Assembly (NCBI RefSeq): GCF_964355755.1
Contig: NC_092675.1
Span: 10,491,312-10,555,311 of the forward strand
DNA from: Antedon mediterranea
Taxonomy: Eukaryota > Echinodermata > Crinoidea > Comatulida > Antedonidae
DNA: 64,000 nucleotides
Reading direction: 5' to 3'
A program made the translations under genes and the position numbers. Positions 10,061-20,778 of the stretch are shown in pieces. The stretch's first letter is position 1. The number at the start of each line of letters is the position of its first letter. The notes beneath the pieces are model-generated. The model did not search any database, was not told the origin of the DNA, and saw nothing but the letters and a program-made list of their open reading frames with translations.

Positions 10061-10993
10061 GCGATTTTTTTTTTCGTACATAAGTTGGGGACCCCCTCAT
10101 GAAACGTCACAACATAAACATGAATAATTCATCAGTTAAATTTTCTTGTTCCGTGTGCACCCAAGCGTATAGCAACAACAAGTGATTACACAAGTGCGGT
10201 ACGATTCTAGGCCTATCTCCGCTGTGGTTGCCGCGTGGGATTTCATAAAAGAATAGCGGCGTTTTGTTGTGTGGATTGTCGAAATAATCAGCCTTTAGTA
10301 TATGGTGTTTTTAATATAATTTTTTACTAAAGAATTACGTGTTAAAATTATAGTTTCTATTAATACTATTAGGCCTAATTATTAGTCTCTAAACCCATGT
10401 CTATTCTAGTAGTAGCTGTGTGGGTGTGTGTGACGTGTGTATAGGTATGACGACACAGTCCGAGTAATAAGTCAGCAAAATTAAACAATAAACATTACAC
10501 CAAAATATATTTTTTATTCTCGTGGGTCTAATCTTCCCATCTCGTGTTCATATAGGGCCTACGCGCATTTTTAAAGTTCCTTTGAGTACATGCATATATT
10601 TTGATAATAAAATAGCAGAAATTAAAAAATTAAAAATTACAGTAGGCCTACACAAATTATACTCATTTTTATTCTTGTGGGTCTAAGCTTTCTTTGGGCT
10701 ATACCAATTACTACTTAGTTTAATGTCTTGCCTAGCTGTCGATTAGCCTCGGACACATTTTGCATAGTGGCGTGTGTGTGAAGAAGAGTGCGCGAAGGCA
10801 ATCACGTGAATTGACCTAGAATCCTAGGCCTACTGTGTAGAAAGAATCGTATCGCAGTTGTTCGTGTAATCACTTCTTGTTGCTGTACGCTTGGGTGCAC
10901 GCGGAACAACAAATTTAACTGATGAATTATTCATGTTTATTTTGTGACGTTTCATGAGGGGTCCCCAACTTATGTACGAAAAAAAAAAATCGC
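10061..10993. mobile_element. TIR element family B (933 bp, 9-bp TSD)
   Basis: The TIRs of about 130 bp start GCGATTTTTTTTTTCGTACA and include GTTGGGGACCCC and CATGAATAATTCATCAGTTA. The 9-bp direct repeat TGCCGGGTA flanks it (10052-10060 and 10994-11002). There is no transposase ORF. A dimeric relative sits at 25627-27100 and also has a 9-bp TSD. The TSD length suggests a Mutator-like mobilising transposase; this is inference. Confidence 0.8.
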
Positions 10994-11239
10994 TGCCGGG
11001 TACCCCCTGGTGCGTCTGGACCCAGGGGACCCCGAAAGGTACAAAAAAATCGGCCCAGGTTAGATGAGAGAGATACCAGTATCACAAACGACAGACTTTT
11101 TGTCTGCTGCAATAGGCCCGCCTGACCCCCCGAGGGAGGGCCTAAAATGGGGATAGCATAGATGAGTGAGGTACCACTCAAAATTAATGCCAAAAGAACA
11201 AGTTGTGTTCATACAACACTAAATGGGTAACAACAGACT

Positions 11240-11665
11240 AATTGTCTGCTGCACCGCAAGTGCCAGACACCCTAAAGTTAGACAAGAGACCCCCCTTCCC
11301 CCAACTAGCCCAGCTTAGATATTGTAGATACCACCAGCAACCAATGTTATATGATTTAGCACATTGTAAGCAATACCAAATGATCTATTACAGACTATCT
11401 GTACACTGCCTTGGCCCTGGCAGATCCCTCTAAAGTTCGACTAGAGACCCAATTTACCCCAAGTATAGCCTACCTTAGATACTGTAGATAACACCAGCAG
11501 CCAATGTTATATAATTTAGCACATTGTAAGCAATACCAAATGACCTATTACCGACTATCTATACACTGCCTTGGACCTGGCAGACCCCTCTAAAGTTCGA
11601 CAACAGACCCCATTTACCCCAAGTATAGCCTACCTTAGATATTGTAGATAACACCAGCAGCAAAA
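11240..11665. repeat. ~159-bp tandem repeat (about 2.7 units)
   Basis: CTAAAGTT-anchored units start near 11272, 11430 and 11590. Each has CCTTAGATATTGTAGATA-like, ACACCAGCAGCCAATGTTAT-like and AATACCAAATGA blocks. A preceding run (10994-11240) contains related phrases (GTCTGCTGCA). No protein is encoded. Confidence 0.8.
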
Positions 11666-11822
11666 AAAAACCCCCAAAACAACATGTTCAATTGAACAAA
11701 GTTTAACTTTAATCAAACTAATACAAAACAATTGAAAATATATCAAATCTATGACGATAAAATGACCATTACCATTCTAAAGGGAAAAATAGTTTAAGAG
11801 TTTCACTTAAAACTTATATAAG

Positions 11823-12095
11823 CCAAATATATAACAAGTACGGATTCGGGTAAATTTAGCATTCCTACTAGATTTGTGAGGATCTGGAATTCCTTGCCTT
11901 TGGATGTCAAAGATACATTCGTCTGTAACTCTTGGACCTATTTTAAGAGAAAGCTTAGTAATCACCTTAATCAAATTCAGGATTGTAGTAACTTAATCTA
12001 AAGTGATTTGATTAATTAATAGTGGGTAATTTTAAATGCTGTATATTATAATCCTAATCCAGTATTCATATTTATATATGATAATATATAAATAA
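11823..12095 (+). mobile_element. 5'-truncated LINE 3' end (CR1/Jockey-like)
   Basis: At 11840-12001 an open frame ending in TAA has RFVRIWNSLPLDV and TYFKRKLSNHLNQ, the typical C-terminus of CR1/Jockey-type LINE polyproteins. A ~90-bp AT-rich 3' UTR with TATATGATAATATATAAATA follows. The left side is cut off without further RT sequence, as expected for 5' truncation during target-primed reverse transcription. The exact clade is unclear. Confidence 0.65.
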
Positions 12096-12101
12096 ACCGC
12101 T

Positions 12102-13047
12102 ATGAAGAGATTCAGCATTGACTACTCAACGAAGAACGTCCCATTACCATCACAGAAGGACTATTTACAACGACTTATCGAAAAAACCGAGCAATTTTTA
12201 CGTAGAATGCGATGGAAGGCCCACTTCTTCCTCAATTCCAGCACCACCGCATCATCCAAGCAAACATTTGGCTTCAAGTCTACCAAAAACGCACCACCGA
12301 TCGAAGAACTATACAAATTCGAAGATGACATACTCCATCTGATACAATCGACAACATTCAAAAACGTAGACAACCCTCTACTCAACAAGTTAAAAACCGA
12401 CTCCAAGAAAATTGAAAACGAGCCCGAACTTTTAATTGCAGCCGACAAAACCACAAATTTCTACAAACTAGACCCACCGACGTATGACAACCTCCTAGAA
12501 GAAAACATCACCAAATCATACAAGAAAGCGAACCTGAACTCGTACAAACGATTCATAGAAAAAACAAAAGTATTGCAACAAAATTGAACATCGCCGACAG
12601 AGTGGATACAACTGCAAATAAAGATGCTTTCATAACCCTTAAAGACCACAAACCGAACTTCACTAACAAACCGACTTGCCGATTAATAAACCCGACCAAA
12701 TCCGAGATAGGCAAGAAAAGCAAAACTATACTCGATCGTATTAACAGCAAAATTACATCAAAACTTCGCACCAACCAATGGAAAAATACCTCATCGGTCA
12801 TCGAATGGTTTAAGAGCATCGACAAGAAACAACAACACAACTTTATATGCTTCGACGTCGTAGAATTTGACCCCTCTATCAGCAATGACCTGCTGAACAA
12901 AGCACTAGACTTCGCTAATAGATACGATGATATTACCAACGACGAAAGAGACATCATCGTACATACCAAAAAATCAATATTATCACACAAACAGCAACCA
13001 TGGCAAAAGAAAGGCCCCACAGCATTCGATGTGACTATGGGTAGTTA
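12102..13047 (+). pseudogene. RT-like ORF of an unusual family, truncated
   Basis: Two overlapping frames (12102-12587 and 12584-13050, one frameshift near 12575) together encode a protein resembling the RT-like ORFs often annotated in cnidarian and other invertebrate genomes. Visible blocks are RWKAHFFLN, LLIAADKTTNFYKL, AFITLKDHKPNFTNKPTCRL, a motif A-like CFDVVEFDPSIS and FDVTMGSYD. Motif order fits a reverse transcriptase up to motif B, but the wording (KDHKP, RLINPTKSEIG) is not LINE-, gypsy- or Penelope-typical. The catalytic YxDD part is missing because the sequence switches to a minus-strand LINE at about 13048. I cannot name the family. Codon use is less AT-biased than its neighbours. 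Confidence 0.6.
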
Positions 13048-13573
13048 TGATGATGAAGGCCTATCTATTCTGTTCTTCCATTTAACAATCCAAAAAGCAT
13101 TGTTTTTTTTTTATTTAGTGTCATTCCAGATACTTCACAAAAAAGTTCAATTACACTGACAGCTTTCTTAATACTTTTGTCATTACCAACATACAAAACA
13201 GTATCATCGGCTAATTGGCTTATTCTAGCTTCTATGTTATTTTCATTATTTGGAAGTTTAATACCCTTATAGTCATCTTTGTATTCTTATTCTAGATGCC
13301 ATTACCTCAACCACTAAAATAAATAACAGAGCAGGTAGAGGACAACCTTGTCTAATACCTCTTTCCATTTTAAAATTGTTTGAAACCCAACCATTGTTAA
13401 CTGTAACACATTCAGCATTATTATATAACACTTTTACCCAGTTACAAAAGAACATTCCAAAGTTAAACTTTTTTAGAACATCGAACATAAAATCTCTACT
13501 AATAGAATCAAAAGCCTTCTTAAAATCTAAGGTAATTATTGCCCCTTCGATATCATTACATTCTGTATAATAT
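13048..13573 (-). pseudogene. L1/Tx1-like LINE, RT palm fragment (3' part)
   Basis: The minus strand reads AIITLDFKKAFDSISRDFMF (motif A), then VTVNNGWVSNNFKMERGIRQ, GCPLPALLFILVVEVMAS (motif B), and after a frameshift LADDTVLYVGNDKSIKKAVS (motif C) with CEVSGMTLN. These wordings are typical of the L1/Tx1 group. The fragment continues the RT that starts at 16950-17200, from which it is separated by the inserted LINE at 13573-16947. It ends abruptly at about 13048. Confidence 0.75.
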
Positions 13574-16500
13574 TATTATTCTTTTATTTTTTTATTATTA
13601 TTTTATTTCATATAAAACATCAAAAAAACATTAGACACCACCATGCCACAAGTTACCACTAGTGGCCAAAGGCCAGATTGTGGGTAACTTTTACATGCAT
13701 GTACCAGACCAATAAAAATATACAAAATAGAAACATACAAAATAATAAATTATACAAAAATGAGTGAAAATCAGGCGTTAAGCAGGCGGATAAAATAAGG
13801 GATTGGGCTGTTACTGAAACGGGCGGTTCTGGATGGTAATTGTGAAATGTTATTACTATTACGGAGCAACCTCCCATGACGTTCAAACCGTGTCACCGGT
13901 AAAAGATCGGCAGAATGAACAGTCTGAGATATTCCCTTGGCAAATTTGAGACTGTGAGCTATTCTCCTATCAGTAAGGGATGAGATGTTACAGACCTTTA
14001 GAGCTTTGTCATACGAACTAAAATCCCTTCCCAATATGGTACGGCATGCTCTGCGTTGGACAGATTCTATAGAGTTGCTAAGCGATTTGGTTAAGCCGGG
14101 GTGCCATACAACATCGGCATATTCAAGGAGGGGTCTAATATACCCACAGTAGACAGAGCATAGTTCATCAGGGTTGAAGCCAAATTTCTTTAGACTCCTT
14201 AAAATAAAAAGCTTCCTATTAGCCTTGAGGACAATATCCCCAATATGCTTATCCCATTTTAAGTTATTTTGTAACGTGACTCCAAGTATTTTAGCATGAG
14301 TGACAAATGCTAGTTCGTTACCCCCGATATAAATTTTATTTTCAGGAATATTCCTTTTACTAAAACATATTTGTAGTGCCTGGCATTTAGCAGGGTTCAG
14401 GTCCATAATATTCCTTTTACACCAATCATGAAACTCATTAAGATCATGCTGCAAGTGACCTGGTTGTGTTATCTTACGATTTTCATAAACAGATAGGTCA
14501 TCAACGTATTTTAGAGCATTCGTTTTAGCACCCTTAACAGCATCATTGATCATGATTTGAAATGCAATGGGACCAAGTTTAGTCCCCTGGGGGACACCAG
14601 CTTTTAACGTGATAGCACTTGATAGGGAGTTGTTATATTTTACACATTGTTCTCTGCAGCTGAGGAAGCTACAAATCCAAGGGACGATAGACCTACGGAC
14701 TCCAATGTCGATGATTTTATTGATTAAGGTGTTGTGTTCAATTCGATCAAAGGCCTTAGTGAAGTCCGTAAGGACAACCGTCCCTATGTTATGAGCCTCC
14801 TCAGCTGCAGCACACATATCATGAACTAGACGTACTAAGTAGTGGCTAGTTGATGCCCCTTTGACATTGCCATACTGTCTTACATCTAATTTATTCTGGA
14901 TATCAGATACCACCCATTCACAAACAAATTGCTCTGCCACTTTTGCAAAGGCAGATGTTAACGAGATAGGTCTTAACTTATCAATTTTTGGTGGATGTAC
15001 CTTGGGGATAGGAACAGTCACAGCAGATTTCCATTGGGTCGGGAGACTTCCTTCCCTAAATGAGCAATTTAAAATATTAGTGAGGGGTTCACTTAACTCA
15101 AGGGCAAACTCTTTAAGAATTAAAGGTGGTATTTTATCAGGTCCTACTGATTTATGCGGGTTGGTTTTTCTTAACTTATTATAAACCTCCCATTCTTTAA
15201 CTTGCGGTGCAGGGCTGTTACATGGCAAATATGCCGGTAAAATACAATAGTCTAGTGGGGGTATGTCATTATTAATGCTAGCAAACTGGGAATTAATTGC
15301 ATTAGCGATACCTATGTGATCAGAGGCGGATATGTCTGTAACATTAATATTTAGATCTCGACCCATTTTAGATGATGTTAAATCTTTAATTTGCGAGTGC
15401 CATTTTCGTGGGTCATTGTGCCGTAGGTGTCTTATTCTAGTTGAAAAATACTTAGTTTTGGCCAATTCAATTTCTCGTTTTACTTTATTTCGTAACTTCT
15501 TAAAAAGTGTTGTGTCCCCCCTAGCAAAAACAGTCTGCCTCTTAGCTATTAGGTCTCTAATGCAATTAGTTATCCAGGGTCTATCAGCACAGTGTATTTT
15601 TACTTTTTTTGTCGGAAAATACTTATCTATTGCACTGTTCAAAATGTTATAAAGAGCGTCCATTTTGTCTTGAGTAGAAGCGCTATTGATCACCTCAAGC
15701 CAATCCTGTGTTAATAACCATCTTCCAAACTCACATTTTCTTGATTCATAAAATGGACGAACCACTATGTTCTTTGTAGAGTTGAGTCGCGGTCTGATCT
15801 TTGGTTTCCATAGTACACACACATGATCGCTCATACCAATAGGCGCTAATGCAGATGGTGCTGTATAAAACGTGTCATCCATATTTGTAATGATTAGATC
15901 AAGAACAGCATTATTACGCGTGTTAAATTTAACAATTTGACGAAAATCGTTGCCTTTAAGAATGTCACCAATTACCATACGGTTGAAATCACCAGCTATG
16001 CAAAATCCGGTATCTGGGGACCGTGTGCGAATTTCATCAATTGTGTTGATTAGATGTTCTTTCAATAACTGTTGATGTGGTGAATCTGTGACTATATATA
16101 TACCACACACTACAATTTGCGATAGTCCTCTAGGTAGTCTGGTGCCTCTTAGTTTGATCCAAAGAATCTCCAACTCAGGGGGGGCTGCAACCTTAAGTTC
16201 TTGAGCATTGAGGCCATCTTTGCTGTAGATTGCTACTCCACCCCCACGTCGGTCTTCACGACATTTGGAGAATAGGGCATAACCAGGTATGTCCAGTTGG
16301 TCTTGATGGTGGGTGGTAGAAAACCAGCTCTCAGTAATTATACCAACATTAACTGATTCCTTATTCATCAACAGATGAAATTCATCACGCTTATTGATCA
16401 GCGATTGGGCGTTCGTTACTAAAAAATTAGGCAAAAGTTGTTGCTTAATATTCTTCCTCTCTATCGTTAGCCTATTGTTATCCTGCTTTGTTGAAGTAGC

Positions 16501-16947
16501 GATATGAATGACAGTTCTCACAGGGGTTCTATAAATGATGTGAGGCCGTTTAGATTCAATCGGGAAAACATTGAATATGACTGGAATCATGCGCCGTACT
16601 TTCCGCCCTGCTCTCCTTCCTCTAGGCCTAGGCCTAGCTCTGATCACGCTTCCGGATGTTGTTAACTCATCATAGCGAGTGCCGGTGGAATTCTGCTTGC
16701 ACATTGTAGCGGCCAACGGAAGCGGGGTAGCCTAGCCTATGTTGCAGATTGGTCGGAGAGTATATAACACGTAAAAAACAGTTCACAAGACTATAAAAAC
16801 GAGACAGCACAATCGGGAACAGTTACTAACATCAAAAATCATCAAATTACATCAAAAAAGGGGCTACGAACAAAAAACACACACAAAAAAAGAAGAAAGC
16901 GAAGAGCGAACAAGAAAAACGTGATGGCTGCAGCTTGATCAGCGCCC
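13573..16947 (-). mobile_element. Full-length-looking LINE (CR1/Jockey superfamily), inserted in the Tx1-like LINE
   Basis: The element has a ~230-bp 5' UTR starting GGGCGCTGATCAAG, one long ORF, a ~170-bp 3' UTR and a 3' tail of AAT/A-rich simple sequence (13573-13620). It interrupts the RT of an older LINE in the same orientation. Its flanks carry a near-identical 11-bp repeat, TCTGTATAATA (13562-13572) and TCTGAATAATA (16948-16958), consistent with a target-site duplication. The intact ORF and simple structure point to a recent insertion. Confidence 0.8.
13771..16716 (-). CDS. LINE endonuclease/reverse transcriptase polyprotein, intact frame
   Basis: The open frame has 981 codons; the first ATG is at 16704, giving about 977 residues. 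A basic N-terminus (RARPRPRGRRAGRKVRR, about 26-42) precedes an APE-type endonuclease at about 96-305, with TNAQS, ITESW (Glu 129), AGDFN (241-245) and MSDH (295-298). RT spans about 510-800: LTDFTKAFDRIEHN with motif A Asp 651, AGVPQGTKLGP (706-716) and the catalytic YVDD (737-740). The C-terminus has RPLLEYADVVWHP and the usual LINE tail. All catalytic residues I can check are present and there is no internal stop. ORF1 is not visible upstream. KAGVPQGTKLGP with a KYVDD box fits the CR1/Jockey superfamily; the clade is not certain. Confidence 0.9.
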   Translation of the reverse strand: MAATMCKQNSTGTRYDELTTSGSVIRARPRPRGRRAGRKVRRMIPVIFNVFPIESKRPHIIYRTPVRTVIHIATSTKQDNNRLTIERKNIKQQLLPNFLVTNAQSLINKRDEFHLLMNKESVNVGIITESWFSTTHHQDQLDIPGYALFSKCREDRRGGGVAIYSKDGLNAQELKVAAPPELEILWIKLRGTRLPRGLSQIVVCGIYIVTDSPHQQLLKEHLINTIDEIRTRSPDTGFCIAGDFNRMVIGDILKGNDFRQIVKFNTRNNAVLDLIITNMDDTFYTAPSALAPIGMSDHVCVLWKPKIRPRLNSTKNIVVRPFYESRKCEFGRWLLTQDWLEVINSASTQDKMDALYNILNSAIDKYFPTKKVKIHCADRPWITNCIRDLIAKRQTVFARGDTTLFKKLRNKVKREIELAKTKYFSTRIRHLRHNDPRKWHSQIKDLTSSKMGRDLNINVTDISASDHIGIANAINSQFASINNDIPPLDYCILPAYLPCNSPAPQVKEWEVYNKLRKTNPHKSVGPDKIPPLILKEFALELSEPLTNILNCSFREGSLPTQWKSAVTVPIPKVHPPKIDKLRPISLTSAFAKVAEQFVCEWVVSDIQNKLDVRQYGNVKGASTSHYLVRLVHDMCAAAEEAHNIGTVVLTDFTKAFDRIEHNTLINKIIDIGVRRSIVPWICSFLSCREQCVKYNNSLSSAITLKAGVPQGTKLGPIAFQIMINDAVKGAKTNALKYVDDLSVYENRKITQPGHLQHDLNEFHDWCKRNIMDLNPAKCQALQICFSKRNIPENKIYIGGNELAFVTHAKILGVTLQNNLKWDKHIGDIVLKANRKLFILRSLKKFGFNPDELCSVYCGYIRPLLEYADVVWHPGLTKSLSNSIESVQRRACRTILGRDFSSYDKALKVCNISSLTDRRIAHSLKFAKGISQTVHSADLLPVTRFERHGRLLRNSNNISQLPSRTARFSNSPIPYFIRLLNA

Positions 16948-16949
16948 TC

Positions 16950-18360
16950 TGAATAATAAAGCAGGTCGTCTATTAACAGAATGTTTTCACCGGCAAAACG
17001 GCCTTTTATATATAGCCTTTTTGGTCTGAACTTGATTTAAGTATATTGCTTAATACATGTGGAAGAATTTTGTAATCAGTGTTTAGGAGGGTAATGGAAA
17101 GCCAATTATTCACATTTTCTCTTTCTCCATCATTGAACAAAAGGGTGATTACACCTCGTTTTTTGAGAAAAGGATAATTCTTGAGAATTAAAACTTTCAT
17201 TTAAAGCATCGCAAATTAAATCTTTAATATTATTCCAAAAGAACAAATAAAATTCAACACTTAGACCATCCAATCCTGTTGTTTTATTTTTTTACATCAT
17301 TGAAAGGGCCTTTTTACATTCATCAATAGTGACGTAACCTTCACAATTTTCTTTTTCTATTTCTGAAAGCTTGTTTATATTAGTTTATAAAGGTATGTCT
17401 TAATTTCTTCAGAGTTGACATTATTTACGTACAAACCTTTGAAATGTTGTACTTGTTCTTTTAAAATATCAATTCGGCTCGTTTCTAAGCTCCCATCTTT
17501 AGTAATTAAACTTTTTAAGTGTTTCTTTTTACTTTTGGTTTTTTCTAACCCAAGAAAATATTTTGTATTCCGCTTGCCTTCCTCGATCCATTTTACTCTG
17601 GACCTAATTTGCGTGCCTTTTGCTTCTACGTTATAAATGTTTTCAAGCTCTATTTTTTTTTTATTACAATTTTATTTTCAATGGTTAATTTTGAGTATTC
17701 ATAATTGCTTCATTTAAGTTTTTTATTTGTTTTTGTAATTTTTCTTTCTTTTTATTCTGGTTTTTATTTGTTTGTTTTCCGTATGCAATTGAAATTCTTT
17801 TATTTCTGTTTTTACAAGCTCCCATAACAAACTTGCATCTACAGGTTCTTTATTATTTTTTAGTATTGAAACATTAATTATTTTAATTACTAATTTTGTA
17901 AATATTTCATCTTTCAGGAAACTATTGTTGAACTTCCATAAACCAGGACCGCATATTTTTTTTTGATCTATTTTAATTGATACGGCCTGTTGATCAGTAA
18001 CAATAGCTGGATGAATGTCACAGGCTAAAACATCTCAATTTGAAAAGAGATCTTCTGATACTAACCAGTAATCCAGCCTACGGAAAATGTTGTTAAATTT
18101 CTTACGCCACGTAAACTGTCGCTTATTCATGTTTTTGGATCTCCAAATATCATTTATTTTTCATTCGGTTTTTAATCGTAAAAACAGATTTTTCAAACCT
18201 ATTTGCGCTACCTTTTTGGTCAATGTCACTATTCATGATGCAATTCAGATCTCGACCACCTAGAATGATAGAATTACCCTTCCCTCTATCAAAGTCATTG
18301 TAACATTTGTGTATGGTCCTAAAGAACGCATTTCTATTTTTGCTTTCATTTCACTGTTTT
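16950..18360 (-). pseudogene. L1/Tx1-like LINE, endonuclease end to RT start (5' part)
   Basis: The minus strand, with frameshifts and stops, reads ILGGRDLNCIMNSDID (late endonuclease, near 18260), KKICGPGLWKFNNSFL (near 17960), TTGLDGLSVEFYLFFWNNI (near 17260) and NVNNWLSITLLNTDYKIL (near 17090), ending GRFAGENILLIDDLLYYSE at the insertion point. Phrases such as GPGLWKFNNS and LLNTDYKIL are characteristic of the L1/Tx1 group. The 5' end is cut off near 18360, inside the endonuclease. Many lesions show it is older than the LINE inserted into it. Confidence 0.75.
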
Positions 18361-20219
18361 ATACCAGTAAATGATTCAAATTTGCCTTACCCTGATATTT
18401 TTATTGTAGTGTTTAAAGTTAATCAATGGCATTGGACAATTAATACTGTTGACCAATGGCAGTACTTGATCTAGCCATGTATGAATGATCTAGCTATGGA
18501 TTATTAGCCATAGGCCTAGTCCTACCTGGCCTAGTTTAATATTAATATTGATAATGTAGATTCAGCTTGTGACAGATTTATATTTCTGATAAGATGCACT
18601 AGAATTGTTTTACCAACTAAAGAAATGAAAATAATTGTAATAATTCCAAAAACAATGGTGGTACAAACATTCTAGACACTCTTAGTCTTAGGCAGGTTTT
18701 AGCTAAGTAGTAGGCCTATCTCTAGGCCTAGGTTTAAATCATAGCCCATGGGCCATATCCACAACCTGAAATAAAAAAAAAACAAAGAAATAATTAAAAA
18801 ACAATAGAAATATAGTGGTACAATCCTGGAAACAAGGTACATCTAGGCCAATGCCTAATATGCATATATAGCATATCTCCAGTTAGGCCTAGACCATATA
18901 TTTAGGTTAAAAATGATTGATTAGGCCCTTGACTGACCTACTACTACTACCTACTATAGGCCTATGTCTGTAGCATTATTATTATTATTAGGCTAGAGCT
19001 TGACTGCATGCTGTTTTAGGCCTGATTTCTTTTTATTATCTCAACCTGAAAGAATATAAAATAAAAACAAATGTCAGACCTACCTACTAGGCCACTAGAT
19101 TTATTAAAATCAATTTAAAACACAATCTTCTAGGCTAGGCCTAGTTTATCAAAAAAAGAACTTTCATCACTAGGCCTAGACCTATTATTCACATTTGTCT
19201 CTTTAAATACTTTTGACCACCAAAGAATGAATGAGTAATCCGCGATTTTCCCTGTAACAACAACAGTAATATTGTCCATGTGGTAGGGCGCCGCCATAAA
19301 TGAAAATGTATACAACTTTTTGTGACGGTTACACTAATCTAAGCCTGGACCACCGGTAGTATTTTCATGATAAAAAAAGTTATCAACTACATGCCAACAT
19401 CATGTTAAATGCTGTTTTGATATTTAATTGTTCGTTTTGTGCAATTTATTTAGTAACAACTGCCGAATAAACAGTTCGCTTCATCAACCGGGCGCCGGGC
19501 GTGTTGTTGTTTACACGTTTTCACGAGGGATAGTTTAATAATATTTCTATATTTTTTTATATTTAACTTGTTTCTGGTAAAACTAATTTGCAAATGAAAT
19601 TTAACATTGTATGTATCCTATTAATAACATGTATTTTATACTAATTTATATCATAAAAACAATACTTAATTTACCGGGCATAGATTAGTACGAGGCAACG
19701 GCAAAGAATAGGCCGTGCTGAGTAATTTTTAGTTGATTTTTGGTGTTGCTGTTCGGCCTTTCTTTGTGAAGTAATTTAGCATAGTGGTAAATAATTTTCT
19801 GTAGAAGTGAATGTACACTAATTTGTTATTAAATATGTATTAAAAAATGTTTTACAATAGCAAAATATATTAACATATATACAATAACATGCCGCAAAGA
19901 AAAAAATTGCGAGAGAATTCTGGAGCGCGTGTGAAAAAAACTTAAGTCCGACAGTCGTAGGCCTAATACTAGGCCTACAATTAAACGTTAACTAATATGC
20001 TTAGCACTAACCTAGAGGCCTATGTGGAAAATAATTTAATCAATTTTGATATAATAATAATTGGTGTAATATTAATAATGATACACTATTCCTGTTTTAG
20101 TAGGCTAGGCTATTATTGGCCTGGCAAAATAGCTAGGCCCTGGGCCTATAGGCTAGCTGGGCTTGGACCTCCTTGGTAGGCATAGGACTAGGCCCGGTAA
20201 CCTTTCCAAGGCTCCCAGT
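18361..20219. other. Intergenic interval, TAGGCCTA-rich, no firm feature
   Basis: The interval is AT-rich with many TAGGCCTA motifs at 18490-19200. Around 19240-19530 the sequence is richer in CpG than its surroundings (GGCGCCGCC, CCGGGCGCCGGGCG), which could mark a promoter. Apart from the weak exon candidate at 19130-19315 I see no gene, RNA or repeat boundary. Confidence 0.4.
19130..19315 (-). other. Weak candidate host exon or 5' end
   Basis: The minus strand has a 61-codon frame including an ATGGCGGCGCCC start-like context and the stretch VVVTGKIADYSFILWWSKVF. A good acceptor-like sequence (TTGTTGTTACAG) falls inside it, so it could be an internal exon from about 19262 downward. I do not recognise the protein. 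Low-complexity TAGGCCTA sequence overlaps its 3' part, which argues against a real gene. Confidence 0.15.
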
Positions 20220-20755
20220 GGGCACAGAACATAATTTCAACGTTGAAATAACATTGTCTTTCTAACTAACCTTTTACGCTTATTTATCAATGTTAATTTA
20301 ACGTTGAAATAATGTTAAAATTTAGTTGACATTTTTGTTTAAAAACGTTGAAAAAAGGTTGAAAGTATGAAGTGTTTTTAACCAATTATTACGTTTGTTT
20401 ATCACTGTTATTTCAATGTTAATTTAACGTTGAAATCCAGTTGACAATTTTGGTTAAAATGAAAATATTTTTGTTCAGCGTTTAAAAAAGGTTCAAATTA
20501 TGTAGTGTTTTTAACCAATCATTACGTGTGTTCATCAATCTTATTTCAACGTTAATTTAACGTTGAAATCCAGCTAACAATTTTGGTTAAAATGACAATA
20601 TTTGTTCAGCGTTTAAAAAACGTTCAAATTATGTAGTGTTTTTAACCAATCATTACGTTTGTTCATCAATCTTATTTTAACTTTTAATTTAACGTTGAAA
20701 TCCAGTTGAAAATGTTGGTAAAAAATGGCAACATGTTTTCAACATTGAGAAACTA
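20220..20755. repeat. Tandem array built on TTCAACGTTGAA (about 132-bp period)
   Basis: The array has repeated TTAACGTTGAAATCCAG and AGTGTTTTTAACCAAT blocks, the latter at about 20371, 20504 and 20635. Most units contain the palindromic core AACGTT. The array ends exactly where palindrome P1 begins. A related but distinct array lies at 50790-51435. Confidence 0.8.
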
Positions 20756-20778
20756 TGGCAAGCCTCAGCTGTCTGAAG

